A stretch of DNA of 15,995 nucleotides from an uncultured Caulobacteraceae bacterium. GTDB taxonomy: Bacteria > Pseudomonadota > Alphaproteobacteria > Caulobacterales > TH1-2. The position numbers were made by a program, and so were the translations under genes. Below, piece after piece: positions 1 through 7,409 of the stretch (the first letter of the stretch is position 1; every line of letters begins with the position of its first letter). Below the pieces are notes generated by a model. That model searched no databases and was not told the origin of the DNA. It was given only the letters and a program-made list of their open reading frames with translations. Location of the stretch: positions 1-15,995 of the forward strand of contig CALBST010000190.1 of assembly GCA_937967425.1 (NCBI GenBank), given 5' to 3'.

Positions 1-876
1 GAGAGCTTTGGCGAAGAATGGGTCACGGACGCGAAGCAGCTGAAGCTCGACGCCAAGGTGCATAGCGCGGGCTATGGCGCGCTGCCAAACCTCGCGCTGG
101 CGCGCAAAGACGCGGACATCATCTTCACGCAGAACGGCACCACCTCTGGCGTGCGCGTGCCGAACTTCGATTGGATCGCGGCGGATCGCGAAGGCATCAC
201 CATCAATGATGCAACGAGCGCGGTTTTCGCGCAGCCGATCGATTGGTCGAAGTGCGATGTGACGACGTTCTCGTGGCAGAAGGTGCTGGGCGGCGAGGCC
301 GCGCACGGCATGCTGATCCTCTCGCCCCGCGCGATCTCGCGGCTGGAGAGCTTCACGCCGGAGCGGCCGATTCCCAAGATTTTCCGGCTGACGAAGAAGG
401 GAAAAGTCGATCTCGAGATCTTCGAAGGCTCGACCATCAACACGCCCTCGCTGCTGGCGACGGAAGATTACATCGACGCGCTGAAGTGGGCGGAAAGCAT
501 CGGTGGTCTGGCCGCCCTGCATGCGCGCGCCGACGCCAACACGAAGGTGCTGGCCGATTGGGCAGAGAAGACGCCGTGGATCGATTTTCTCGCGCTCGAT
601 CCGGCGACGCGTTCGAACACGAGCGTGTGTCTCAAGGTCGTCGATCCGCGCGTCACCGCGCTCAGTGATGAGGCGCAGGCGGAGTTCGCGAAAAAACTCT
701 CGTCTTTGCTCGAAAAGGAGGGCGTTGCATTCGACGCCGCTTCCTATCGCGCCGCGCCTCCGGGTTTGCGCATTTGGTGCGGCGGGACGGTCGACGCTTC
801 CGATGTCGCGGCGCTGACGCCGTGGATCGAATGGGCGTTTGCGACGCTCACTGCCGAACTCGCTCAAGCAGCCTAA
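1..876 (+). CDS. serC: Phosphoserine aminotransferase, 3' part (5' end outside window)
   Basis: A PLP enzyme that converts 3-phosphohydroxypyruvate and glutamate to phosphoserine and 2-oxoglutarate, the second step of serine synthesis, in the cytoplasm. The reading frame is open from base 1, so the start lies upstream and about 290 C-terminal residues are visible. The segment [15 protein letters not shown] holds the presumed Schiff-base lysine (codon 280-282). [16 protein letters not shown] and [21 protein letters not shown] resemble the alphaproteobacterial/Methanosarcina-type SerC rather than the E. coli type. The next gene, serA, makes the substrate of this enzyme, which supports the call and suggests a serC-serA operon. 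Nothing looks broken in the visible part. Family assignment is from recognised motifs. Confidence 0.93.
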   Translation, partial: ESFGEEWVTDAKQLKLDAKVHSAGYGALPNLALARKDADIIFTQNGTTSGVRVPNFDWIAADREGITINDATSAVFAQPIDWSKCDVTTFSWQKVLGGEAAHGMLILSPRAISRLESFTPERPIPKIFRLTKKGKVDLEIFEGSTINTPSLLATEDYIDALKWAESIGGLAALHARADANTKVLADWAEKTPWIDFLALDPATRSNTSVCLKVVDPRVTALSDEAQAEFAKKLSSLLEKEGVAFDAASYRAAPPGLRIWCGGTVDASDVAALTPWIEWAFATLTAELAQAA

Positions 877-889
877 CTCAAAATAGAGG

Positions 890-940
890 CCTGAGCGTGT
901 CGAAGGCCGGCGGGTTGTCCGGCCCTTCGACAGGCTCAGG
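890..940. repeat. REP-like inverted repeat between serC and serA
   Basis: Left arm 890-910 and right arm 919-940 are complementary over about 21 bp, with one mismatch (G897) and one extra base in the right arm; the loop is 911-918. The right arm contains CCCTTCGACAGGCTCAGG, a palindrome-half I know as a common dispersed intergenic sequence in several proteobacterial genomes. It begins 13 bp after the serC stop and ends 27 bp before the serA start. It could be a mobile REP-like element, an mRNA-stabilising hairpin or a partial terminator inside the operon. There is no U-tract after it, so full termination is unlikely. Confidence 0.75.
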
Positions 941-967
941 GCTCGTTGTCATTCCAGGATCACTCAG

Positions 968-2548
968 ATGCCTAAAGTCCTTATCAGCGACGAACTCAGC
1001 GAAGCCGCCGTCAACATTTTCCGCACGCGTGGCATTGAGGTTGATTTCCAACCTCACCTCGGCCCGGATGCGGCGAAGCTGAAGGAGATCATCGGCAATT
1101 ATGATGGGCTCGCCATTCGCTCGGCGACCAAGGTGAAGCCGGACATCATCGCCGCCGCGAAGAATCTCAAGGTCATCGGCCGCGCCGGCATCGGCGTTGA
1201 CAACGTCGATATTCCCGCCGCTACCGCCAAGGGCATCGTGGTGATGAACACGCCGTTCGGCAATTCGATCACCACGGCGGAACACGCGATCGCGCTGATG
1301 TTTGCAGCAGCGCGCCAGATCGCTGTGGCTGATGCGTCGACGCAGGCCGGCAAGTGGGAAAAGAACCGCTTCATGGGCCGCGAACTCTACGCCAAGACGC
1401 TGGGGCTCATTGGCTGCGGCAATATCGGCTCGATTGTCGCCGATCGCGCGCTTGGCCTGAAAATGAAGGTCATCGCCTACGATCCGTTCTTAAGCGCCGA
1501 ACGGGCGGTGCAGATCGGCGTCGAGAAGGTTGAGCTTGAAGATTTGCTGCCGCGCGCGGATGTGATTTCGCTGCATGTGCCGATGACGGACAAGACCAAG
1601 AACATTCTCTCGCGCGAAGCTTTGGCGAAGACGAAGCCGGGCGTGATCATTGTCAACGCCGCGCGCGGTGGGCTGGTTGATGAAGCGGCGTTGCGCGAGG
1701 CGCTGGAAAGTGAACACGTCGCGGCGGCGGGTTTCGATGTGTTCACCGTCGAGCCGGCGAAGGAGAATGTGCTGTTCGGCGCGCCGAACTTCATTGCCAC
1801 GCCGCACCTCGGCGCCTCGACCAATGAGGCGCAGGAGAACGTGGCGCTGCAAGTCGCCGAGCAGATGAGCGATTATTTGCTCACCGGCGCGGTCACCAAT
1901 GCGCTCAATATGCCTTCGATCACGGCGGAAGAAGCGCCGCGGCTGAAGCCGTTCGCGGCGTTGGCGGAGAAGCTTGGCGCCTTTGCCGGCCAGATTGTCG
2001 ATGAAGGTCTCGATGAGGTCGAGGTCGAGTACGAAGGCGATGTCACCAAGCTCAACATGAAGCCGCTGACGGCTGCGGCGCTGGCGGGCGTGCTGCGGCC
2101 GTTGCTGCAGGACGTGAACGTGGTCTCCGCGCCGGCGCTGCTGAAGGAACGCGGCGCGGTGCTGACGGAAAGCACGCGCGAAACTTCGCCCACCTATGAC
2201 AGCCTCATCCGCATCAAAGTGAAGACTGGCGGCGGATGGCGGACGCTGGCGGGCGCGGTTATCGCGGGGCAGCCGCGGATCGTTGAAGTGAAGGGCATGT
2301 CGCTTGAGGCGCCGTTCCAGACCAACACGCTCTACATTAACAATTCCGACAAGCCGGGCTTCATCGGCGCGCTCGGCACGCTCCTGGGCGACGCGCAAAT
2401 CAACATCGCCACGTTCCATCTGGGGCGCGAAGGCGCTGGCGCCGAGGCGATCGCGTTGGTTGGCGTCGATCAGCCGCTGCCCGAGCCGGTCATGGCGAAG
2501 CTCAAGGCGCTGCCGCAGGTGCGCTACGCCAAATTGCTGCGGTTTTAG
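968..2548 (+). CDS. serA: D-3-phosphoglycerate dehydrogenase
   Basis: Oxidises 3-phosphoglycerate to 3-phosphohydroxypyruvate with NAD+, the first and usually feedback-regulated step of serine synthesis; cytoplasmic. The 526 residues match the long three-domain form. The NAD-binding Rossmann motif GCGNIG is at residues 149-154. The 2-hydroxyacid dehydrogenase signature has R233 (ARGGLVDE), E262 (VEP) and H280 (ATPHLGAS) as the expected catalytic Arg, Glu and His. An intervening ASB-like domain spans about 320-450. An ACT domain at about 453-526 (NNSDKPGFIGALGTLLGD) is the expected serine-sensing module. The start has AGGA at 956-959, 8 nt upstream. The gene lies 91 bp after serC with a strong hairpin in the gap, which may tune expression between the two. 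Confidence 0.97.
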   Translation: MPKVLISDELSEAAVNIFRTRGIEVDFQPHLGPDAAKLKEIIGNYDGLAIRSATKVKPDIIAAAKNLKVIGRAGIGVDNVDIPAATAKGIVVMNTPFGNSITTAEHAIALMFAAARQIAVADASTQAGKWEKNRFMGRELYAKTLGLIGCGNIGSIVADRALGLKMKVIAYDPFLSAERAVQIGVEKVELEDLLPRADVISLHVPMTDKTKNILSREALAKTKPGVIIVNAARGGLVDEAALREALESEHVAAAGFDVFTVEPAKENVLFGAPNFIATPHLGASTNEAQENVALQVAEQMSDYLLTGAVTNALNMPSITAEEAPRLKPFAALAEKLGAFAGQIVDEGLDEVEVEYEGDVTKLNMKPLTAAALAGVLRPLLQDVNVVSAPALLKERGAVLTESTRETSPTYDSLIRIKVKTGGGWRTLAGAVIAGQPRIVEVKGMSLEAPFQTNTLYINNSDKPGFIGALGTLLGDAQINIATFHLGREGAGAEAIALVGVDQPLPEPVMAKLKALPQVRYAKLLRF

Positions 2549-2616
2549 TAGGAACTCAGCGCAGCGAAGCGCGTTATCGCCCGCAGCCGGAAATATAGCG
2601 GCGCGAGGGGATACGC

Positions 2617-3216
2617 ATGAAGTTGAAGCTGCTTGGCTCGACGCTGCTCATCGCAATCGCGGCGCTCGCGACGCCTGCGCATGCCGAGATCGAAGAGGTT
2701 CGTGTCGGCGCAGTCGGCAATATCCGGGATGATCACGGCGAGATCGTCGAGGGCAAGCACGAGGGCGCCAATATCGAATTGGAGTTCGTCTCCAGCTCAC
2801 CGGACTTTCTGAACATCATCGGCTCGCCGCGCCCGTACTTCTTCGGTTCCATCGCCACCGACGAGGACGGCGTGAATTTTGGCGGCCTCGGCGTGATCTG
2901 GCGCTGGGAGTTTGCCGACGGCTGGGCGTTCGAGCCGGGCTTTGGCTACATCATCCATGACGGCGAGATCGATAACCCGTACCCGGAGGGTTCACCCGAG
3001 GGCATCGCCTTCGAGGCGGACAACCAGCTGCTCGGCTCGCGGGACTTGTTCCGCACCACGTTCGCGCTGGAGCGCGAGTTCGGCGAACGTGCGGCCATGC
3101 AATTGTACTGGGAACACATGAGCCACGGCCAAATCCTCGACCGTGGCCGGAATCAAGGACTTGATTACGTCGGCCTGCGCTTCCTCTACCGTTTCGACCC
3201 CGATCCGGCGGATTAA
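2617..3216 (+). CDS. PagL-like lipid A deacylase / acyloxyacyl hydrolase family protein (copy 1)
   Basis: A 199-residue exported protein with signal peptide MKLKLLGSTLLIAIAALATPAHA, cleaved after residue 23. The rest is alternating aromatic and polar strands expected of a small outer-membrane beta-barrel. The C-terminal block EHMSHGQI...NQGLDYVGLRF matches the PagL/acyloxyacyl hydrolase active-site region: H167 and S169 would be the catalytic His and Ser. The acid position is D183 rather than the Glu known from Pseudomonas PagL, and the usual HxSNGG reads HMSHGQ. Known members remove the 3-O-acyl chain of lipid A. Start is fixed by GAGGGG at 2605-2610, 6 nt before ATG. The next gene is a clear paralogue. 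A six-residue tail (DPDPAD) follows the last strand. Family fairly sure; activity and substrate inferred. Confidence 0.78.
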   Translation: MKLKLLGSTLLIAIAALATPAHAEIEEVRVGAVGNIRDDHGEIVEGKHEGANIELEFVSSSPDFLNIIGSPRPYFFGSIATDEDGVNFGGLGVIWRWEFADGWAFEPGFGYIIHDGEIDNPYPEGSPEGIAFEADNQLLGSRDLFRTTFALEREFGERAAMQLYWEHMSHGQILDRGRNQGLDYVGLRFLYRFDPDPAD

Positions 3217-3264
3217 GCCGCTTTCCTCGCCAACCGCAGCCGCGCTAGGTTGCGCCTGATTTTT

Positions 3265-3270
3265 GGGGAG
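3265..3270 (+). promoter_or_regulatory. Ribosome binding site that sets the start of PagL-like copy 2
   Basis: GGGGAG lies 6 nt before the ATG at 3277. An in-frame TTG at 3250 would place this site inside the coding region and spoil the signal peptide, so 3277 is preferred. Confidence 0.75.
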
Positions 3271-3276
3271 ACGGAC

Positions 3277-3861
3277 ATGCGGGGGACAACGGCGGGCATC
3301 GCTGCTTTCGGCGCCATGATGGCGCTCGCGCCGCAGGCTCAAGCGGGCGTCGATGAAATCCATGTCGGGGTGATGGCGCACAATATCTGCGTCATCGATT
3401 GCAAGAACGCCGACAAGGAAGATGGGCCGAACATCGAGTTTCAGGTGTCTTTCGATTCACCGGGCTTCTTGAGCTGGGCCGGCGCGCCGCAGCCCTACAT
3501 CATGGCGTCGGTGAACACGGCGGGTAATACGAGCTTCGGCGGCTTCGGTCTCGAATGGCGCTGGGAGTTCGCGGAAGGCTGGGCGCTTGAGCCTGGCGTT
3601 GGCTATGTCATTCACGATGGCGCGACCGAAAATCCATTCCCAGGCGGTTCGCCGGAGAGTGTGGCCTTCGCGGAAGAAAATGTGCTGCTCGGCTCGGAAG
3701 ACCTGTTCCGCACCTCGATCGGGCTTACGCGCGATTTCGAAGGCCCATGGGAAGCACAGCTTTTCTTCGAGCATCTGAGCCACGGCCAGATCATCGGTGA
3801 CGGCCACAATCAAGGTATTGATCAGCTTGGCATTCGCTTCGGCTATCAATTTGGTGAGTAG
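3277..3861 (+). CDS. PagL-like lipid A deacylase / acyloxyacyl hydrolase family protein (copy 2)
   Basis: A 194-residue paralogue of the preceding gene. Signal peptide MRGTTAGIAAFGAMMALAPQAQA, cleaved after about residue 23. Shared blocks include WRWEFA-GWA-EPG-GY-IHDG, GSPE, LLGS-DLFRT and EH-SHGQI...NQG-D--G-RF-Y-F. H166 and S168 are the likely catalytic His and Ser and D182 the acid, the same Asp-for-Glu change as in copy 1. It differs from copy 1 in two cysteines near the mature N-terminus (C38, C42), absent there, which could form a disulfide in the periplasm. It ends cleanly on an aromatic strand (YQFGE), as outer-membrane proteins do. It starts 60 bp after copy 1, so the pair is probably co-transcribed and arose by tandem duplication followed by divergence. 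Confidence 0.76.
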   Translation: MRGTTAGIAAFGAMMALAPQAQAGVDEIHVGVMAHNICVIDCKNADKEDGPNIEFQVSFDSPGFLSWAGAPQPYIMASVNTAGNTSFGGFGLEWRWEFAEGWALEPGVGYVIHDGATENPFPGGSPESVAFAEENVLLGSEDLFRTSIGLTRDFEGPWEAQLFFEHLSHGQIIGDGHNQGIDQLGIRFGYQFGE

Positions 3862-3874
3862 GCGGTGGTCAATC

Positions 3875-3907
3875 GTCAGTAGGGCCGCGGCGCGACTGAC
3901 TACTGAC
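3875..3907. repeat. Inverted repeat GTCAGTAG/CTACTGAC after the PagL-like pair
   Basis: Perfect 8-bp arms at 3875-3882 and 3900-3907 enclose a 17-nt GC-rich loop. The stretch to 3922 also repeats ACTGAC-like units (gactgactactgac, aactgacc). There is no U-tract, so it is at best a weak terminator; it may equally be a small intergenic repeat. Confidence 0.4.
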
Positions 3908-3941
3908 TAAGGACAACTGACCTCCAGAAAGGGGGACGCAC

Positions 3942-5282
3942 ATGGGCGCTCATTTGCGCGAACGATTCAGCCGGCCGGGTCCGAAGCGTATCTTGGCGTT
4001 GGATGGCGGTGGCTCCCGCGGCCTGCTGAGCCTTGGTGTCTTAGAGAAGCTTGAACGGCATCTGGCCGAGCGCAGCGGTCAGGGGGACAAATTCCGCCTC
4101 GCGCACTATTTCGATCTGATCGGCGGCACCTCGACGGGCGCGATCATCGCAACGACTTTGGCGCTGGAATGGCGCGTGCGCGATGTGGTTGAGCTCTATT
4201 TCAAGCTTCTGCCGGCGATCTTCGAGCGCCCGCAAGTGCCGGGCCCCTTTCGCGTTCTGATCCCGGCGTTCAAGAACAAGGCGCTGACGCAGGCGCTCAA
4301 CGAATATCTCGGCGATCGTCAGCTGAGTTCGGAAGACCTCAAGACGGGCCTCGCCATCCACGCCAAGCGCATCGATAGCGGCTCGGCTTGGATTCTCGTG
4401 AACAATCCGGACTGGTGCTACTTCAACGCGCGCTCGGACAGTGACGGGATTCCCAACTCGGAATTCTATCTCCGCGACCTAGTGCAATCATCTGCGGCAG
4501 CGCCGACCTACTTCTCAGACGTGCGTGTGCCGCTGATCCACGACAAGCGCGGCAACGTCTCAGGCTATGCCCACTTCTTCGATGGCGGCGTGAGCCCAAA
4601 CAACAATCCAGCGCTGCAATTGCTGCTCACCGTTACCGAGCCCGCGTTCGGCTTTAATTGGAAAACCGGAGAGGACGATCTTCTGATCTGGTCGGTCGGC
4701 ACCGGTTATGTGCGCAAGCGCTTTGAGAAGAGGAATCGCAAGCGCCGTTCAAGCGCCAAGCCGATCGGCGATTTCAGCAGGCTCATGTATTCAAGCAAGG
4801 TGATGGCCGCGCTTGAGGGCTACAATCACGATATCTGCCAGCAGCAGATCACGACGCTGCAAATGCTCTCGCGGCCCAGGTTCCCTTGGTATGTGAACTC
4901 CGAAGTCAAGATGCAAACGGCGACGCCGTTGCTTTCACAGGCGCCGGTGCTGACGTTCCAGCGTTACGATGCGCGTTTGGAAATCGAGGAAGAAGAGTTT
5001 CGACGGCCCGAGCATATCGAGAGTCTTCTCGGCGAGCAGATGAAGCCGAAATTGGTCGATCAGCTCCGCAAGCTCGACATCAAGGACCGCGATCTGCTCG
5101 ATATCTTGTATCGAACCGGCGAAGCGCTGGGCGCGGCGCAGCTCCTGCATCGCGACTCAACCGACAACAATCCTAAGCGGAGCGCCGCGATCGCGCCGGA
5201 TTGGCCGCCGGCGAAGTTCGATCCGTGGCGTCCAGCCGCGCCGACGGCGGAAACGCCGCTCCCGGCGCCGCCGCAGGCCTGA
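3942..5282 (+). CDS. Patatin-like phospholipase
   Basis: A 446-residue serine lipid acyl hydrolase of the patatin family with no signal peptide, so cytoplasmic or peripheral to the inner membrane. The oxyanion loop DGGGSRG is at residues 21-27, the nucleophile elbow GTSTG at 62-66 with S64, and the catalytic Asp at D214 in DGG (214-216): a complete Ser-Asp dyad. The patatin domain fills about 15-225. The C-terminal half (about 230-420) is less familiar, with a basic patch (KRFEKRNRKRRSSAK) and a charged helical stretch, and the last 40 residues are Pro/Ala-rich. GGGGGA at 3931-3936 supports the ATG. It could act on membrane phospholipids. It resembles the lipases used as CBASS effectors, but there is no cyclase gene beside it. 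Confidence 0.9.
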   Translation: MGAHLRERFSRPGPKRILALDGGGSRGLLSLGVLEKLERHLAERSGQGDKFRLAHYFDLIGGTSTGAIIATTLALEWRVRDVVELYFKLLPAIFERPQVPGPFRVLIPAFKNKALTQALNEYLGDRQLSSEDLKTGLAIHAKRIDSGSAWILVNNPDWCYFNARSDSDGIPNSEFYLRDLVQSSAAAPTYFSDVRVPLIHDKRGNVSGYAHFFDGGVSPNNNPALQLLLTVTEPAFGFNWKTGEDDLLIWSVGTGYVRKRFEKRNRKRRSSAKPIGDFSRLMYSSKVMAALEGYNHDICQQQITTLQMLSRPRFPWYVNSEVKMQTATPLLSQAPVLTFQRYDARLEIEEEEFRRPEHIESLLGEQMKPKLVDQLRKLDIKDRDLLDILYRTGEALGAAQLLHRDSTDNNPKRSAAIAPDWPPAKFDPWRPAAPTAETPLPAPPQA

Positions 5283-5286
5283 TCTG

Positions 5287-5304
5287 ACGGCGCTGCGGCG
5301 CCGT
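5287..5304 (+). terminator. Hairpin after the patatin gene, possible terminator
   Basis: Perfect 7-bp arms ACGGCGC (5287-5293) and GCGCCGT (5298-5304) with a TGCG loop start 5 bp after the stop codon at 5282. The following TGATCTTGCT is only mildly T-rich. The position between unrelated genes (patatin and purA) favours a terminator. Confidence 0.45.
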
Positions 5305-5354
5305 TGATCTTGCTCCAAAGGGCGGATTGGGCGACACCCCGCCCGAGGTGAATC

Positions 5355-6644
5355 ATGGCTGGCGTAGTCGTCGTCGGCGCCCAGTGGGGTGACGAGGGCA
5401 AAGGCAAAATCGTTGATTGGCTCTGCAACCGCGCTGACGTCGTGGTGCGCTTCCAGGGCGGTCACAATGCCGGCCACACGCTGGTCGTCGGCAACACCAC
5501 CTACAAGCTGGCGCTGCTGCCTTCGGGCGTGGTGCAGGGCAAGCTTTCGATCATCGGCAACGGCGTTGTCGTCGATCCTTGGGCGCTGGCGAGCGAGATT
5601 GCGAAGATTGAAGCGCAGGGCGTGAAGATCACGCCCGAGAAACTCATTCTCTCAGATCAAGCGGCGCTTATTCTGCCGTTCCACCGCGATCTCGATGCAG
5701 CACGCGAAGCGCAGGCGGGTGCGGCCTCTATCGGCACCACCAAGCGCGGTATCGGCCCCGCCTACGAGGACAAGGTTGGCCGCCGCGCCATTCGTGTCGC
5801 CGATCTCGCGGATCCGGAAGCGATCGCCTGGAAGATCGAGCGGCTAACGGCGCACCACAATGCGCTGCGCAAAGGTCTCGACCTGCCGGAGATCGACGTG
5901 CCGGCGCTGAAGAAAGAATTGACCGAGATCGCGCCGAAGGTCCTGAAGTATGCGCAGCCGGCCTGGCGCGTGCTCAACGCGGCGTTTGAGGATTCCAAGC
6001 GCGTGCTGTTCGAGGGCGCGCAAGGCATGCTGCTCGACGTCGATCACGGCACATATCCGTTCGTCACATCGTCGAACGTCGCGGCGGGGCAGGCTTCCGC
6101 CGGTTCGGGCGTTGGCCCGCGCAAGATCAGTTATGTGCTGGGCTTGGTGAAGGCTTACACCACGCGCGTTGGCGCAGGCCCGTTCCCGACCGAACTCGAT
6201 GATGAGAACGGCAAGCGCCTTGGTGAAGTCGGCCACGAATTCGGCACGAATACTGGCCGCGCCCGGCGTTGCGGCTGGTTCGACAGCGTGCTGGTGCGCC
6301 AGTCGATCGCGCTCTCGGGCATCGATGGCATCGCGTTGACCAAGCTCGACGTGCTTGATGGCTTCGATGAGATCAAGATTTGCACCGGCTACAAGCTCGG
6401 CGACAAAACCTTAGACTACCTACCGGCGAGCTTGAAAGACCAAGAAGCGGTCACGCCGGTCTACGAGACGCTTGAGGGCTGGAAGGCGACGACGCGCGGC
6501 GTGCGGACGTCGAAGGATCTGCCGGCCAACGCAATCAAATACATCCGCCGCATCGAGGAGCTAATCGGCTGCCCGGCTGCGATCGTTTCGACGAGCCCGG
6601 AGCGCGATGATGTCATCCTGATGCGCGACCCGTTCAAGGCGTAA
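5355..6644 (+). CDS. purA: Adenylosuccinate synthetase
   Basis: Joins IMP and aspartate using GTP to give adenylosuccinate, the first committed step from IMP to AMP; cytoplasmic homodimer. The 429-residue length is typical. The N-terminal [11 protein letters not shown] (8-18) is the GTP-binding loop with catalytic D13; GGHNAGHT (35-42) carries H41. The second signature [14 protein letters not shown] is at 127-140, and [13 protein letters not shown] and the IMP/GTP-site segment [10 protein letters not shown] (301-310) follow. GAGGTG at 5345-5350 precedes the ATG by 4 nt. It stands between the patatin and Yip1-type genes with no obvious functional link, so it is probably its own transcription unit. 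No defects seen. Confidence 0.98.
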   Translation: MAGVVVVGAQWGDEGKGKIVDWLCNRADVVVRFQGGHNAGHTLVVGNTTYKLALLPSGVVQGKLSIIGNGVVVDPWALASEIAKIEAQGVKITPEKLILSDQAALILPFHRDLDAAREAQAGAASIGTTKRGIGPAYEDKVGRRAIRVADLADPEAIAWKIERLTAHHNALRKGLDLPEIDVPALKKELTEIAPKVLKYAQPAWRVLNAAFEDSKRVLFEGAQGMLLDVDHGTYPFVTSSNVAAGQASAGSGVGPRKISYVLGLVKAYTTRVGAGPFPTELDDENGKRLGEVGHEFGTNTGRARRCGWFDSVLVRQSIALSGIDGIALTKLDVLDGFDEIKICTGYKLGDKTLDYLPASLKDQEAVTPVYETLEGWKATTRGVRTSKDLPANAIKYIRRIEELIGCPAAIVSTSPERDDVILMRDPFKA

Positions 6645-6697
6645 GCGCGTAGGACGCGAAAGCGTGGCGCGGGCGGCCAAGCGGCGATAGGATGCCC

Positions 6698-6703
6698 GAG
6701 GAG
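6698..6703 (+). promoter_or_regulatory. Ribosome binding site that sets the start of the first Yip1-type gene
   Basis: GAGGAG ends 6 nt before the ATG at 6710. The upstream in-frame ATG at 6692 has only AGG one base before it, so 6710 is preferred. Confidence 0.7.
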
Positions 6704-6709
6704 AAATCG

Positions 6710-7360
6710 ATGTCGGCTGACAACGAAAATACGCCGCCGCCCAAGGGGCCGCGCTTCAACGTCAATGTTGAGGATGCGAAAGCGCGCGCGCAGGAAGCGA
6801 TCCATAAATCAGAGATCATCTTCACACGCGCCTGGGGCCTGCTGCGCGAGCCGAAGAAGGAATGGGAACAGATCAAGGCTGAGCAGACGACGATCCCGAA
6901 CATCCTGATTGGTTACGTCGCGCCGCTCGCGGCTATCCCGCCGGTTTGCGATCTGATCGGCTCGGCGCTGTTCAATCGTCTGCTTACCGTCGAACCTGGC
7001 GAGGCGCTGATCCGTGCTGTCGTCACTTGGATCGTTAGCATCGGTCTCGTCTATTTCCTCGGTGTCCTCGTCAACGTGCTGGCCGATACGTTTGATGCGG
7101 ACCGCGATGAGCTTAGCGCGCAGAAGATCGCGGCGTATTCGCTGACGCCGTCGTTTCTCTCCGGCTTGTTTTCGCTGTGGCCGCCACTGTGGTGGATTTC
7201 GCTCTTCGCGCTTGCAGCGATGGTTTACATCATGCACCGCGGCCTGCCGATCTTGATGAAAGCGCCGGAGGATCGCGCGCTGAGCTATGCGGCGTCCGTC
7301 ACCATCGCCGCCGCAGTAGCCGGTATCGTGCTTTTCTCCCTGGCGAGCTGCGTGACTTAA
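6710..7360 (+). CDS. Yip1-family integral membrane protein
   Basis: A 216-residue membrane protein. A polar N-terminus (1-35) is followed by an amphipathic segment TRAWGLLREPKKEWEQIKAE (39-58), the typical entry to Yip1 domains, and then hydrophobic spans at about 64-88, 102-126, 145-175 and 193-212. The pattern (WxLLxxPKxEWxxI, then a membrane block with AAYSLTPSFLSGLF) fits bacterial Yip1/YIPF proteins. Bacterial members have no settled function; eukaryotic relatives shape Golgi/ER membranes with Rab GTPases, which says little here. The next gene repeats the same architecture, so the two probably form an operon (49-bp gap) and may work together in the inner membrane. Family likely, function unknown. 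Confidence 0.75.
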   Translation: MSADNENTPPPKGPRFNVNVEDAKARAQEAIHKSEIIFTRAWGLLREPKKEWEQIKAEQTTIPNILIGYVAPLAAIPPVCDLIGSALFNRLLTVEPGEALIRAVVTWIVSIGLVYFLGVLVNVLADTFDADRDELSAQKIAAYSLTPSFLSGLFSLWPPLWWISLFALAAMVYIMHRGLPILMKAPEDRALSYAASVTIAAAVAGIVLFSLASCVT

Positions 7361-7409
7361 GGCTTGCCTCAGCGCCTCTGCCGCCTAGCATAAAGCGGGG
7401 AGAGCGCTG

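Noticed and set aside
1490..2419. 309-codon open frame antisense to serA
   Set aside because: Arg/His-rich, low-complexity translation typical of the complement of a GC-rich gene; serA on the other strand has full catalytic and ACT motifs.
3942..5282. Patatin lipase as a CBASS anti-phage effector
   Set aside because: No CD-NTase, HORMA/TRIP13 or E1/E2-like gene is adjacent; neighbours are envelope and purine genes.
7363..7391. Promoter-like CTTGCC-N17-TAGCAT before the second Yip1-type gene
   Set aside because: It would start transcription at the ribosome binding site, leaving almost no leader; co-transcription with the upstream gene is simpler.
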